Source of the DNA: an uncultured Lachnospiraceae bacterium
Lineage (GTDB): Bacteria > Bacillota > Clostridia > Lachnospirales > Lachnospiraceae
Assembly: GCA_946549155.1 (NCBI GenBank)
Contig: CAMNQN010000024.1
Span: forward strand, 1 to 21,543
DNA: 21,543 nt
Direction: 5' to 3'
The notes below the pieces were generated by a model. It was not told the DNA's origin and ran no database searches. It saw only the letters and a list, made by a program, of their open reading frames with translations. The position numbers were made by a program, and so were the translations under genes. Of the stretch, positions 8,294 through 15,998 are shown piece after piece. How positions within the stretch are numbered: the first letter of the stretch is position 1; each line of letters opens with the position of its first letter.

Positions 8294-8334
8294 GACGGCG
8301 GATGATTGGAATTTAATATCCAAAATATTTATTT

Positions 8335-8367
8335 GGAAGCGGCAAATGTTGGGGCCGCTTCCTTTTT
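8335..8367 (+). terminator. Rho-independent terminator of the transporter locus
   Basis: A perfect 9-bp stem, GGAAGCGGC (8335-8343) with GCCGCTTCC (8354-8362), has a 10-nt loop and is followed by TTTTT (8363-8367). It lies 41 nt after the ATPase stop codon. Confidence 0.9.
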
Positions 8368-8412
8368 AATGATTTTTTTCCCGATATTTATGTGGCGGGC
8401 CGGATAGGGGTG

Positions 8413-8421
8413 TGGTACAAT
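8413..8421 (+). promoter_or_regulatory. Possible extended -10 promoter for the phosphatase gene
   Basis: TGGTACAAT has the TGn extension and a five-of-six -10 box. No good -35 box lies 17 nt upstream. It lies between the preceding terminator and the phosphatase start at 8498, where a promoter is expected. Confidence 0.4.
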
Positions 8422-8497
8422 GTGGATATTGTTCAGGAAGCAGTTTTATGGAGGGCTGTAAAGCGTGGAGCAGGCGGTAACAGAATAGGAGGAGTTT

Positions 8498-9271
8498 ATG
8501 AGAATATTATTGATCCGACATGGCGATCCGGATTATGAACATGACGCATTGACAGAAAAGGGAAAGCGGGAGGCAAAGCTTTTGTCCGATTATCTGATCA
8601 GGGAAACGGTAAAGGATTTTTATGTGTCCCCGCTGGGGAGGGCGAAGGAGACCGGCTCCTACACGCTGCAGCGGCTGGGGCGCAGTGCCCGGGTAAAGGA
8701 CTGGCTGCAGGAATTTCCGGCGGAGGTGGATGTGAACGCTTCGGGCCTTCTTCAGAAAATGTTTCCGGATACCAGGAGGGATGAGAACGGATTTAAGAAG
8801 CGTATTTCCTGGGATATGCTGCCGGGCTGCTGGGGAGATATCCCGGAATATTTTGACCGGCGGGACTGGCGAAGGACAGAGGTGGCTGCCCATAGCCGCA
8901 TGAATCAGGCTTACGATGAGATGGCGGAAGGGCTGGACGAATTACTGGCGCAGTACGGATATGTTCGGGACGGCAGCTGGTATCGCACAGAGCAGGGCAG
9001 CAGGGACACCATTGTGTGTTTCTGCCATTTTGGCGTGACCTGTGCGATCCTTTCCTATCTGTGGAATATGTCGCCCTTTATCCTGTGGCATGCGCTGGCG
9101 CTGGCGCCCACGTCGGTGACAGAGCTGGTGACGGAGGAGCGGGAGAAGGGAAAGGTGCTCTTCCGCGCCCTGCGGGTGGGGGATATTTCCCATTTGTATG
9201 CAGGGAACGAGCCGCCCTCATCGGCCTGCCGGTTCTGTGAGGTATATGAAAATCTGGATGAGAGACACTAA
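8498..9271 (+). CDS. Histidine phosphatase superfamily protein (phosphoglycerate-mutase-like)
   Basis: This 257-aa cytoplasmic protein starts MRILLIRHGDPDYEHDALTE. The RHG triad (residues 7-9) supplies the catalytic histidine, followed by LTEKGKREAKLLSDYL and YVSPLGRAKETG (second arginine). The second conserved histidine is in CFCHFGVTCAILSYL. A small phosphorylated metabolite is the likely substrate; the family is too broad to name it. It is slightly longer than minimal members (about 200 aa), with an insertion around residues 65-130 and a cysteine-containing tail (SACRFCEVYENL). GGAGGAG lies about 5 nt before the ATG. It appears to be monocistronic, between a terminator and a stem-loop. Confidence 0.88.
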   Translation: MRILLIRHGDPDYEHDALTEKGKREAKLLSDYLIRETVKDFYVSPLGRAKETGSYTLQRLGRSARVKDWLQEFPAEVDVNASGLLQKMFPDTRRDENGFKKRISWDMLPGCWGDIPEYFDRRDWRRTEVAAHSRMNQAYDEMAEGLDELLAQYGYVRDGSWYRTEQGSRDTIVCFCHFGVTCAILSYLWNMSPFILWHALALAPTSVTELVTEEREKGKVLFRALRVGDISHLYAGNEPPSSACRFCEVYENLDERH

Positions 9272-9298
9272 GGAAATGCTGAATTAATCAGCGTTTCC
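9272..9298 (+). terminator. Stem-loop right after the phosphatase stop codon
   Basis: GGAAATGCTGA (9272-9282) pairs with TCAGCGTTTCC (9288-9298) over 11 bp including one G-T pair, around a 5-nt loop. It starts at the base after TAA. No T run follows, so it may be a weak terminator or an mRNA-stabilising hairpin. Confidence 0.45.
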
Positions 9299-9405
9299 CT
9301 AAGAAAGGCCGGCGCCGTAGGCTGGTGGGAATACAGGCAGCGGCAGGGCCGGTGACAGAATAGAAATGGAAGACTGGGTTTGGCAAAACCGGAAAAGGAG
9401 ATTGT

Positions 9406-9936
9406 ATGAGAGTTGGACTGGGATATGATGTACATAGATTGGTGGAAGGACGGGATTTGATTCTGGGCGGTGTGAAGATCCCTTATGAGAAGGGGCTTCT
9501 GGGTCATTCTGACGCGGATGTGATCGTACATGCCATCATGGACGCGCTGCTGGGAGCCGCCGCACTGGGGGATATCGGACAGCATTTTCCCGATACGGAT
9601 CCCCGGTATGAGGGCATTTCCAGCATAGAATTGTTAAGACAGGTGGGAAAACTGCTGGAGGAGCACAATTATGTGATAGAAAATATTGACGCCACCATCA
9701 TTGCCCAGCGGCCGAAGATGATGCCTCATCTGCCCCGGATGCGAAAGAATGTGGCGGAGGCGCTGGGCATTGAGGAGAACCAGGTGAGTATCAAGGCCAC
9801 CACGGAGGAGGGGCTGGGCTTCACCGGCAGCGGCGAGGGTATCTCGGCCCAGGCCATCTGTCTGCTGCTGCCGCTGATGGATCTGGTATCAAATGATGTG
9901 ATGACCTCCGGCTGCTGCGGGGGATGCGGAAGATAG
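9406..9936 (+). CDS. ispF: 2-C-methyl-D-erythritol 2,4-cyclodiphosphate synthase
   Basis: IspF cyclises 4-diphosphocytidyl-methylerythritol 2-phosphate in the MEP isoprenoid pathway. The protein has MRVGLGYDVHRLVEGRDLIL with metal ligands Asp8 and His10, LLGHSDADVIVHAIMDALLG with His42 as the third ligand, HFPDTDPRYEG, and the C-terminal KATTEEGLGFTGSGEGISAQ. It is 176 aa; the family is usually about 155-160. The extra tail ends SGCCGGCGR and is encoded by the first unit of a 47-bp tandem repeat. GGAG lies upstream of the ATG. It opens a closely packed run through the acetyltransferase, cysS, mrnC, rlmB and K+ genes, an arrangement in part familiar from clostridia. The identification is secure; a role for the tail is unknown. 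Confidence 0.97.
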   Translation: MRVGLGYDVHRLVEGRDLILGGVKIPYEKGLLGHSDADVIVHAIMDALLGAAALGDIGQHFPDTDPRYEGISSIELLRQVGKLLEEHNYVIENIDATIIAQRPKMMPHLPRMRKNVAEALGIEENQVSIKATTEEGLGFTGSGEGISAQAICLLLPLMDLVSNDVMTSGCCGGCGR

Positions 9937-10050
9937 AAGCACGCTGGCATGGCGGAGGGCCCTGTGGGGGATGCGGAAGATAAAAGCGCTCTGGCATGGC
10001 GGAAGGCCCTGCGGGGGATGCGGAGGAGAAAAGCATGCTGACATGGCGGG
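9919..10050 (+). repeat. 47-bp imperfect tandem repeat, about 2.8 units
   Basis: Units begin at 9919, 9966 and 10013, each with GGGGGATGCGGA followed by an AGA(T)AAAAGC-like stretch, a CTGGCATGGCGG-like stretch and, in the first two, GGCCCTG. The first unit encodes the end and stop codon of IspF. Because 47 is not a multiple of three, each unit is read in a different frame. The units fill the gap between ispF and the acetyltransferase gene. Confidence 0.85.
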
Positions 10051-10084
10051 CTGTACGGGAGATAAGAAAGAAAAAGCGAAGGAT

Positions 10085-11173
10085 ATGAGGATAAGGAAAT
10101 TAGAAAAAGCAGAGCATGGACGGACCCGCGGCCTGTATGAGACCGTGTTTTCGGAGGATGAGCGGCGCTTTGTGGACTATTATTATGAGCACAGGGCCCG
10201 GGATAATGAAATCTATGCGGCTGAGGAAACAGAAGGACACACCGGGGAGCTGGCGGCGATGGAGGCGGGCCTGGGCGCCCCCGGCGGGATACACGCTATG
10301 CTGCATCTGAATCCGGTGACGGTGTGCTGGGGGGGAAAAACGGAAAAGATTTTTTATATCGTGGCGGTGGCGACGGAAAAGGAATATCGCCATCGGGGAC
10401 TGATGCGCGGGCTGCTGGAATGTGCCCTCAGGGATCTTTATGCCAGGAAGGCGCCCTTCGTATTTCTCATGCCTGCGGCGGAGGCCATTTATACTTCCTT
10501 TGGCTTTCGGCGGGCCTGGGAATGGAGATGGGAGGAGGAGCAGATGCTGCAGGCGGATGCTGCGGATGCAGCAAACGGTCCGGATGCAGGCCTCCCGGTT
10601 TTCCGATGCAGTGAGCAGCAGCTTCAGGCTCTGAGCAGCCGGGTCAATGAGGCTTTGGGCAGGCAGTTTACCATGTTTACCCTGCGAAGCCCGGATTATT
10701 ACCGGCATTTGGCCGTTCAGCAGCAGGCCTCCGGCGGGCGGCTGGAGGTTTTGTTCCGGAAAGAGGGAGGCATCGGGAAGCCCATCTGTGCCCGCTGCAC
10801 CGCCAGGGAAGAGTTTCCGCCTATGATGGCCCGGATTATTCATCTGGAACGCTTCCTTTGCCGGATAAAAAGCAGAGAGGAAAAAACAATGTACTGGCAG
10901 GTAACAGACGGGCTGCTGCCGGAAAATAACGGCCTGTTTGAGATAACCCTTGGACCGGAGGGAGGACGGGCGGTGCGGCTTTCCACCGGGGAAAGCGGGA
11001 CTTTGGACGCCGCAGAGGCGGGTGCTGCGGCAGACGGGGGCCGGGAGCGCCGGCTTTCCTCCGGCCCGGAGCGGCATATCCCGCGGCCGGAATGCGTAGA
11101 TATCGCGGAGATTCCCGGCCGGCTGGGGGCGGATAACCCGTTTGGCAGCGCGATGATTTGTGAAGTTGTGTAG
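10085..11173 (+). CDS. GNAT-family N-acetyltransferase, Eis-like architecture
   Basis: This 362-aa protein has an acetyl-CoA-binding segment YIVAVATEKEYRHRGLMRGL at about residues 90-110, followed by VFLMPAAEAIYTSFGFRRAW, the typical end of a GNAT domain. The C-terminal half contains a second globular region ending ITLGPEGGRAVRLS and AEIPGRLGADNPFG, recalling the sterol-carrier-like domain of Eis-type proteins. The acceptor substrate is unknown. The ATG at 10085 begins MRIRKLEKAEHGRTRGLYET, a typical start, but its ribosome site (GAAGG, 2-3 nt away) is poorly spaced. ATGs at 10043 and 9971 would add residues encoded by the tandem repeat. It is GC-rich, with a low-complexity stretch near residues 300-325 (DAAEAGAAADGGRERR). 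Confidence 0.75.
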   Translation: MRIRKLEKAEHGRTRGLYETVFSEDERRFVDYYYEHRARDNEIYAAEETEGHTGELAAMEAGLGAPGGIHAMLHLNPVTVCWGGKTEKIFYIVAVATEKEYRHRGLMRGLLECALRDLYARKAPFVFLMPAAEAIYTSFGFRRAWEWRWEEEQMLQADAADAANGPDAGLPVFRCSEQQLQALSSRVNEALGRQFTMFTLRSPDYYRHLAVQQQASGGRLEVLFRKEGGIGKPICARCTAREEFPPMMARIIHLERFLCRIKSREEKTMYWQVTDGLLPENNGLFEITLGPEGGRAVRLSTGESGTLDAAEAGAAADGGRERRLSSGPERHIPRPECVDIAEIPGRLGADNPFGSAMICEVV

Positions 11174-11183
11174 CGAAAAGACA

Positions 11184-11212
11184 TTGACAAAAACATCCGG
11201 ATTGCATAGACT
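11184..11212 (+). promoter_or_regulatory. Probable sigma-A promoter upstream of cysS
   Basis: TTGACA (11184-11189), a 17-nt spacer and TAGACT (11207-11212) lie 40 nt before the cysS start. The -35 box is perfect and the -10 box matches four of six. The gap is too short for a T-box leader and none was seen. Confidence 0.6.
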
Positions 11213-11251
11213 TAAGGCAGTCATGAATTTTGTATACGAGGTGAAAATAAG

Positions 11252-12661
11252 ATGAAATTTTATAATACCCTAACCAAGAAAAAAGAAGAATTTGTTCCCC
11301 TGGTACCGGGCAAGGTATCCATGTATGTATGCGGCCCCACCGTGTACAATTTTATCCATATCGGAAATGCCAGACCTATGATCGTGTTTGACACTGCCAG
11401 AAGGTACATGGAACACAAGGGCTATGAGGTGAATTATGTGTCCAACTTCACGGATGTGGACGACAAAATCATCGCGAAGGCCATCGAGGAGGGGGTTCCC
11501 GCCCAGGAGATTTCCGAGCGCTACATCAGGGAGTGCAAGCAGGATATGGCGGACTTGAATGTGAAGCCGGCCACCACCCACCCCCAGGCGACCCAGGAGA
11601 TTGACGGCATGATCGGGATGATCAGCACGCTGATGGAGAAGGGCTACGCCTACAATGTGAACGGGACCGTGTATTTCCGCACCCGGAAATTTAACGAGTA
11701 TGGAAAGCTGTCCCACAAAAATCTGGACGATCTGCGTTCCGGCAACCGTTCCCTGCTGGTGAGCGGCGAGGATCAGAAGGAGGATCCTCTGGATTTTGTT
11801 TTGTGGAAACCGAAAAAAGAGGGGGAGCCCTACTGGGAATCTCCCTGGAGCCAGGGGCGTCCCGGATGGCATATTGAGTGTTCCGTGATGGCTAAAAAAT
11901 ATCTGGGGGAGGAGATCGACATTCACGCCGGAGGCGAAGACCTGGTTTTCCCCCATCATGAGAATGAGATTGCCCAGAGCGAGTGTTGCAACGGCAAAAT
12001 TTTTGCCAGATATTGGCTGCACAATGGCTTTTTGAATATTGATAACCGGAAAATGTCCAAATCTCTGGGAAATTTCTTTACGGTCCGTGAGATAAAAGAA
12101 AAATACGACCTGCAGGTGCTGCGTTTCTTCATGCTCAGCGCCCACTACAGAAGCCCGCTGAATTTCAGCGCGGAGCTGATGGAGGCATCAAAGAACGGCC
12201 TGGAGCGCATTGTCAATGCGGTGGATAATCTGAACTATCTGGAGGAGAATGCCGCCGGGACGGACATGACTTCGCAGGAAGAGGCTTCCATGGAGGAGGT
12301 AAAAGCCTTTGAGGCCCGGTTTGACGAGGCGATGGACGATGACCTGAACACGGCGGACGCGATCTCTGTGATTTTTGAACTGGTAAAATATGCCAACACC
12401 AGGGTGACGGCAGAGAATTCCAAAGCCTTTATCGGGGCGGTGAGAGCAGAGATTCTGGAGCTGGGCGACGTGCTGGGGCTGATCCTGGAAAAGAAGGAGG
12501 AGGAGCTTCTGGCGGAGGATATTGAGAAGCTGATCGAGGAGCGCCAGGCGGCCAGAAAGGCTAAGGATTTCGCCAGGGCCGACGAGATCAGAAATACGCT
12601 TCTGGATAGGGGCATTGTGCTTTTGGATACCAGAGAAGGAGTAAAATGGAAGAAAGCGTAA
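11252..12661 (+). CDS. cysS: Cysteinyl-tRNA synthetase
   Basis: This 469-aa class I synthetase attaches cysteine to tRNA-Cys. It has the first zinc cysteine in MYVCGPTVYN (Cys27), the HIGN form of the HIGH motif at 36-39, WHIECSVMA with the second zinc cysteine, HAGGEDLVFPHHENEIAQSE with histidine/glutamate ligands, and KMSKSLGN. The C-terminal anticodon-binding helices end in AARKAKDFARADEIRNTLLD and GVKWK, as expected. The ATG has GAGGTGA about 8 nt upstream. The end overlaps mrnC by 16 nt. Many Firmicute cysS genes are T-box controlled; here only a plain promoter is visible. Confidence 0.98.
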   Translation: MKFYNTLTKKKEEFVPLVPGKVSMYVCGPTVYNFIHIGNARPMIVFDTARRYMEHKGYEVNYVSNFTDVDDKIIAKAIEEGVPAQEISERYIRECKQDMADLNVKPATTHPQATQEIDGMIGMISTLMEKGYAYNVNGTVYFRTRKFNEYGKLSHKNLDDLRSGNRSLLVSGEDQKEDPLDFVLWKPKKEGEPYWESPWSQGRPGWHIECSVMAKKYLGEEIDIHAGGEDLVFPHHENEIAQSECCNGKIFARYWLHNGFLNIDNRKMSKSLGNFFTVREIKEKYDLQVLRFFMLSAHYRSPLNFSAELMEASKNGLERIVNAVDNLNYLEENAAGTDMTSQEEASMEEVKAFEARFDEAMDDDLNTADAISVIFELVKYANTRVTAENSKAFIGAVRAEILELGDVLGLILEKKEEELLAEDIEKLIEERQAARKAKDFARADEIRNTLLDRGIVLLDTREGVKWKKA

Positions 12662-13089
12662 AAGCGCCCTGGGACGATCTGGCGGCCCAGTTCGGGCTGC
12701 AGGAGAAGGATTGGAGCCAGTATTCACCTCTGACGCTGGCGTATATAGGGGATGCAGTGTATGAGCTGGTGATCCGCACGGTGCTGGTGGAGCGGACCAA
12801 CTGCCAGACGGCGAAGCTGCATCAGCGGGCCACTTCCCTGGTGAAGGCCGGAGCTCAGGCGGAGCTGATTCGGGTATTGCTTCCGCATCTGACGGAGGAG
12901 GAAGCGGGGGTATACCGGCGGGGACATAATGCGAAGCCCTACAATACAGCAAAAAATGCTACCCGGCGGGAATACCTGGAGGCCACCGGCTTTGAGGCGC
13001 TCATGGGATATCTGTATTTAAAGAAGGAATATGCCCGGCTGATTCATCTGATCCGCCTGGGCCTGGAGGAGAGCGGACATGCGCTATGA
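12646..13089 (+). CDS. mrnC: Mini-ribonuclease III
   Basis: This 147-aa RNase III catalytic domain lacks a double-stranded-RNA-binding domain. In Bacillus this enzyme trims 23S rRNA ends. The signature LAYIGDAVYELVIR contains Asp36 and Glu40; later motifs are RRGHNAKPYNTAKNATRREY and a second acidic region at YLEATGFEALMGYLYL. The length is typical of the family. The start overlaps cysS by 16 nt and the end overlaps rlmB by 11 nt, so the three are translated together. The cysS-mrnC-rlmB order is conserved in Firmicutes, which links tRNA charging with rRNA maturation. Confidence 0.96.
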   Translation: MEESVKAPWDDLAAQFGLQEKDWSQYSPLTLAYIGDAVYELVIRTVLVERTNCQTAKLHQRATSLVKAGAQAELIRVLLPHLTEEEAGVYRRGHNAKPYNTAKNATRREYLEATGFEALMGYLYLKKEYARLIHLIRLGLEESGHAL

Positions 13090-13828
13090 GGAATTGACAA
13101 TTGAGGGCAGAAATGCGGTGATGGAGGCCTTCCGTTCCGGAAAGACCATCGATAAGCTGTTTGTGCAGGAGGGGCTGCAGGACGGCCCGGTGCTCTCGAT
13201 TTTGCGGGAAGCCAGAAAACATGACACAATTATCAACAGGGTAAAGAAGGAACGGCTGGATCAGATGTCCGAGACGGGCAGACATCAGGGGGTGATTGCC
13301 CAGGCGGCAGCCTATGAGTATGCTCAGGTGGAGGATATTCTGAATGCGGCCAGAGAGAAGGGAGAACCGCCCTTTCTATTCCTTCTGGATAATATTGAGG
13401 ATCCTCACAATCTGGGGGCCATCATCCGTACGGCCAACCTGGCCGGCGCCCACGGGGTGATTATTCCCAAACGCCGCGCCGCAGGGCTGACGGCTGTGGT
13501 AGCCAGGACCTCCGCCGGAGCGCTGAATTACACACCGGTGGCGAAGGTGAACAACTTAAGCGCGGCGATTGAGGAACTGAAAAAAGAGGGGCTGTGGTTT
13601 GTCTGTGCGGACATGGAGGGAGAAACCATGTACAATCTGGACCTGCGGGGGCCCATTGGCCTGGTGATCGGCAGTGAGGGGGAAGGAGTCAGCCGCCTGG
13701 TGAAGGAGAAATGCGACTTCATTGCTTCCATCCCTATGAAGGGGGATATTGATTCCCTGAACGCATCGGTGGCCGCAGGCATTCTTGGATATGAGATTGT
13801 GCGCCAGAGGCTCCAGGTGGGCAAATAG
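13079..13828 (+). CDS. rlmB: 23S rRNA (guanosine-2'-O-)-methyltransferase RlmB, TrmH/SpoU family
   Basis: This 249-aa SPOUT enzyme methylates a guanosine ribose in the peptidyl-transferase region of 23S rRNA (G2251 in E. coli). The N-terminal RNA-binding domain has IEGRNAVMEAFRSGKTIDKL. The trefoil-knot motifs are LDNIEDPHNLGAIIRTANLA (motif 1, catalytic Arg), GLVIGSEGEGVSRLV (motif 2) and IPMKGDIDSLNASVAAGI (motif 3). The ATG overlaps the end of mrnC by 11 nt. The specific guanosine target is inferred from the family; other members modify tRNA or other rRNA sites. Confidence 0.93.
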   Translation: MRYEELTIEGRNAVMEAFRSGKTIDKLFVQEGLQDGPVLSILREARKHDTIINRVKKERLDQMSETGRHQGVIAQAAAYEYAQVEDILNAAREKGEPPFLFLLDNIEDPHNLGAIIRTANLAGAHGVIIPKRRAAGLTAVVARTSAGALNYTPVAKVNNLSAAIEELKKEGLWFVCADMEGETMYNLDLRGPIGLVIGSEGEGVSRLVKEKCDFIASIPMKGDIDSLNASVAAGILGYEIVRQRLQVGK

Positions 13829-13849
13829 GCGGTGAACAGAAAGGATTTT

Positions 13850-15283
13850 ATGTTTAAACGAAGAAAGACGGTGGCGGAGTTTCTGCAGACACTTTCGGAG
13901 GAAACGACTGCTTTACGGCAGAAGCGGTGGAATTCTCTGCAGATCATGGTTCCCGGATTTATGAGCGTTATTCTGCTGGGGGCATTTCTTCTGATGCTTC
14001 CGGTTTGCAATGCGAATGGACAGTGGCTGAATTTTACGGATGCGTTGTTTACGGCCTGTACCTGCGTCTGCGTGACGGGGCTGGTGACGGTGGTTCCGGC
14101 TGTGCAGTTTGCGCTTCCCGGCAAGCTGGTGCTTCTGGTGCTGATTCAGATCGGCGGATGGGGCGTGATTGTCTGCGGGCTGTGGATTTTGGTGCTGCTA
14201 AAGCGTAGAATCTCGCTGAACGCCCGGGTGATCATCCATGATTATTTTAATTTGGATACGATGAGCGGTATGGTACGGATGCTGATTTATGTGGTGAAGG
14301 GAAGTCTGCTGGTGGAGGGCGTGGGGGCCCTCTGCTATGCCTTTCTCTTTGTGCCCCGGTACGGGCTGCTTCGGGGACTGTGGTATTCCGTATTTCACGC
14401 GGTGTCCGCCTTCTGCAATGCCGGAGTGGATATTCTGGGAACCGTCAGTCTGGCGGAGTATGCGGGCAATCCCTGGATCAATCTGGTCACCATGGCGCTG
14501 ATTGTCATCGGCGGCCTGGGTTTTATGGTGTGGCGGGAGATCTGCGGCCTGATAAAAAAGCTGTGGCACCGGAAGGCGCCGTGGAAAAAAGCCCTCCGGG
14601 CGGTGGGACTGCATGCCAGGGTCGTGCTTCTTATGACGGTATTTCTGATTTTGGCCGGGGCGCTGTTTTTCTTTGGGGCGGAGTATGGAAATCCGGAAAC
14701 CCTGGGGCCTCTGCCCCTGTGGCAGAAGGGGATGGCCGCGCTGTTTCAGTCCGTGACCACCAGAACCGCCGGATTTTATACAGTTTCTCAGGCAGGGCTG
14801 CGGGAGGCCTCTAAATTCGTCTCCTGCATCCTCATGTTTATCGGCGGTTCCCCGGCCAGCACCGCCGGCGGTGTGAAAACGGTAACGGTGGCGGTATTGA
14901 TTCTCACCTGCTGGTCTATCCTGAAGGGGCATACGGATACGGAGTGCCTGAAACGGAAGGTGGCGGCTACTACGGTGCGCATGGCCATTGCGGTATACGC
15001 CATGGGCATGACTATGGTGCTGGCGGGAACCGTGATAATTTCCCTGCTGGAGCCCGGGCTTGAGCTGATCGATATTTTATATGAGGTGATATCTGCCACC
15101 GCCACGGTGGGACTGACTGCGGATGTGACGCCGGGGCTGTCCACCGCCAGCAAATATGTGATCATATTTTTGATGTATGTGGGCAGGATCGGGCCGGTGA
15201 CGCTGCCTATGCTCATGGCAGCGAAGCTGGGAAAGAAAAATGATAAGCGGACTCTGCCGGAGGAGCATATCGTGGTGGGGTGA
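13850..15283 (+). CDS. ktrB: TrkH/KtrB-family K+ channel subunit
   Basis: This 477-aa membrane protein is the ion-conducting subunit of a Trk/Ktr K+ uptake system. It has four repeated membrane-pore-membrane units, with a filter glycine in each pore loop: CVCVTGLVTV, SAFCNAGVDILG, TTRTAGFYTV and ATATVGLTADVTP. Between pores 3 and 4 lies GGSPASTAGGVKTVTVAVL. The C-terminus KNDKRTLPEEHIVVG is cytoplasmic. The ATG at 13850 is preferred because AAAGGA precedes it by about 5 nt; a GTG at 13832 is 6 codons upstream. It follows rlmB by 21 nt and precedes the regulatory subunit by 47 nt, the usual KtrB-KtrA pairing. Confidence 0.92.
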   Translation: MFKRRKTVAEFLQTLSEETTALRQKRWNSLQIMVPGFMSVILLGAFLLMLPVCNANGQWLNFTDALFTACTCVCVTGLVTVVPAVQFALPGKLVLLVLIQIGGWGVIVCGLWILVLLKRRISLNARVIIHDYFNLDTMSGMVRMLIYVVKGSLLVEGVGALCYAFLFVPRYGLLRGLWYSVFHAVSAFCNAGVDILGTVSLAEYAGNPWINLVTMALIVIGGLGFMVWREICGLIKKLWHRKAPWKKALRAVGLHARVVLLMTVFLILAGALFFFGAEYGNPETLGPLPLWQKGMAALFQSVTTRTAGFYTVSQAGLREASKFVSCILMFIGGSPASTAGGVKTVTVAVLILTCWSILKGHTDTECLKRKVAATTVRMAIAVYAMGMTMVLAGTVIISLLEPGLELIDILYEVISATATVGLTADVTPGLSTASKYVIIFLMYVGRIGPVTLPMLMAAKLGKKNDKRTLPEEHIVVG

Positions 15284-15330
15284 GGAACGCCCAAAATGCG
15301 GCGAAGCTATGAATTTGGGGGTGAAAGGAA

Positions 15331-15978
15331 ATGAAAAAGCAGTACGTAGTGTTTGGAATCGACCGGTTTGGCGCCAGCATCGCCAGGACGCTGGAACAGA
15401 ATGGGTGCCAGGTAATAGCGGTGGACAATGATTCCGAAAAGATACAGATGATCGCGGACGAGGTCAGCTATGCCATGACGGCGGACGTGGAGGATCCGGA
15501 GGCTATTGAGAGCCTGGGACTGAAAAACGTGGACGGCGCCATTATCACTATGGTTAATCATATGGAGGCCAGCATTGTGGCGGCCATGATGTGCCAGGAT
15601 CTGGGGCTGAAGTACATTGTGGCCCGGGCGAAGAATGATATGCACGGGAGGATACTGGAAAAAATCGGCGTTTCCAAGGTGGTGTATCCCGAACAGGAGA
15701 TGGGAGAGCGCATCGGTCGTTATATCGCGGCCCAGGATTTTATGGACTGGATTGCCCTGTCCCCGGACTTTTCCCTGGTGGAGGTGGCGATGCCCCAGGA
15801 ATGGGTTGGACGGTCCCTGGTGGAACTGAATCTGAGAAAAAAATACGGCTTCAACGTGGTGGGGATCAAACGCGGTAGTCAAATGATCATGCAGTTCGAT
15901 CCGAATGAGGCGCTGGAGGCGGAGGACGTCCTTTTTGTCATCGGAAAGAACAGAGATCTGGAGAAATTTCAGGATTAA
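15331..15978 (+). CDS. ktrA: TrkA/KtrA-family regulatory subunit (RCK protein)
   Basis: This 215-aa cytoplasmic protein gates the K+ channel next to it. It has an N-terminal Rossmann RCK_N domain (YVVFGIDRFGASIARTLE, then VIAVDNDSEKIQ with the acidic end of beta-2) and a C-terminal RCK_C domain from about residue 135 (LVEVAMPQEWVGRSLVELNL, then VLFVIGKNRDLEKFQ). The nucleotide loop normally reads GxGxxG; here the middle glycine is Asp11 (GIDRFG), which may alter ligand choice. GGGGTGAAAGGA precedes the ATG. It is the last gene before the repeat-rich island, and no classical terminator follows. Confidence 0.92.
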   Translation: MKKQYVVFGIDRFGASIARTLEQNGCQVIAVDNDSEKIQMIADEVSYAMTADVEDPEAIESLGLKNVDGAIITMVNHMEASIVAAMMCQDLGLKYIVARAKNDMHGRILEKIGVSKVVYPEQEMGERIGRYIAAQDFMDWIALSPDFSLVEVAMPQEWVGRSLVELNLRKKYGFNVVGIKRGSQMIMQFDPNEALEAEDVLFVIGKNRDLEKFQD

Positions 15979-15998
15979 GTTCAGGGGGCGATGTTTGG

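Noticed and set aside
9919..10050. CRISPR-like array
   Set aside because: The 47-bp units are contiguous tandem repeats without unique spacers and lie partly within ispF.
7088..11224. Long minus-strand open frames opposite the ABC ATPase, the acetyltransferase and cysS
   Set aside because: They lie wholly antisense to well-supported genes, have no recognisable motifs or ribosome sites, and are expected by chance in GC-rich coding sequence.
11174..11251. T-box leader expected before a Firmicute cysS
   Set aside because: The gap is only 78 nt and holds a plain promoter; no specifier stem, T-box motif or terminator was found.
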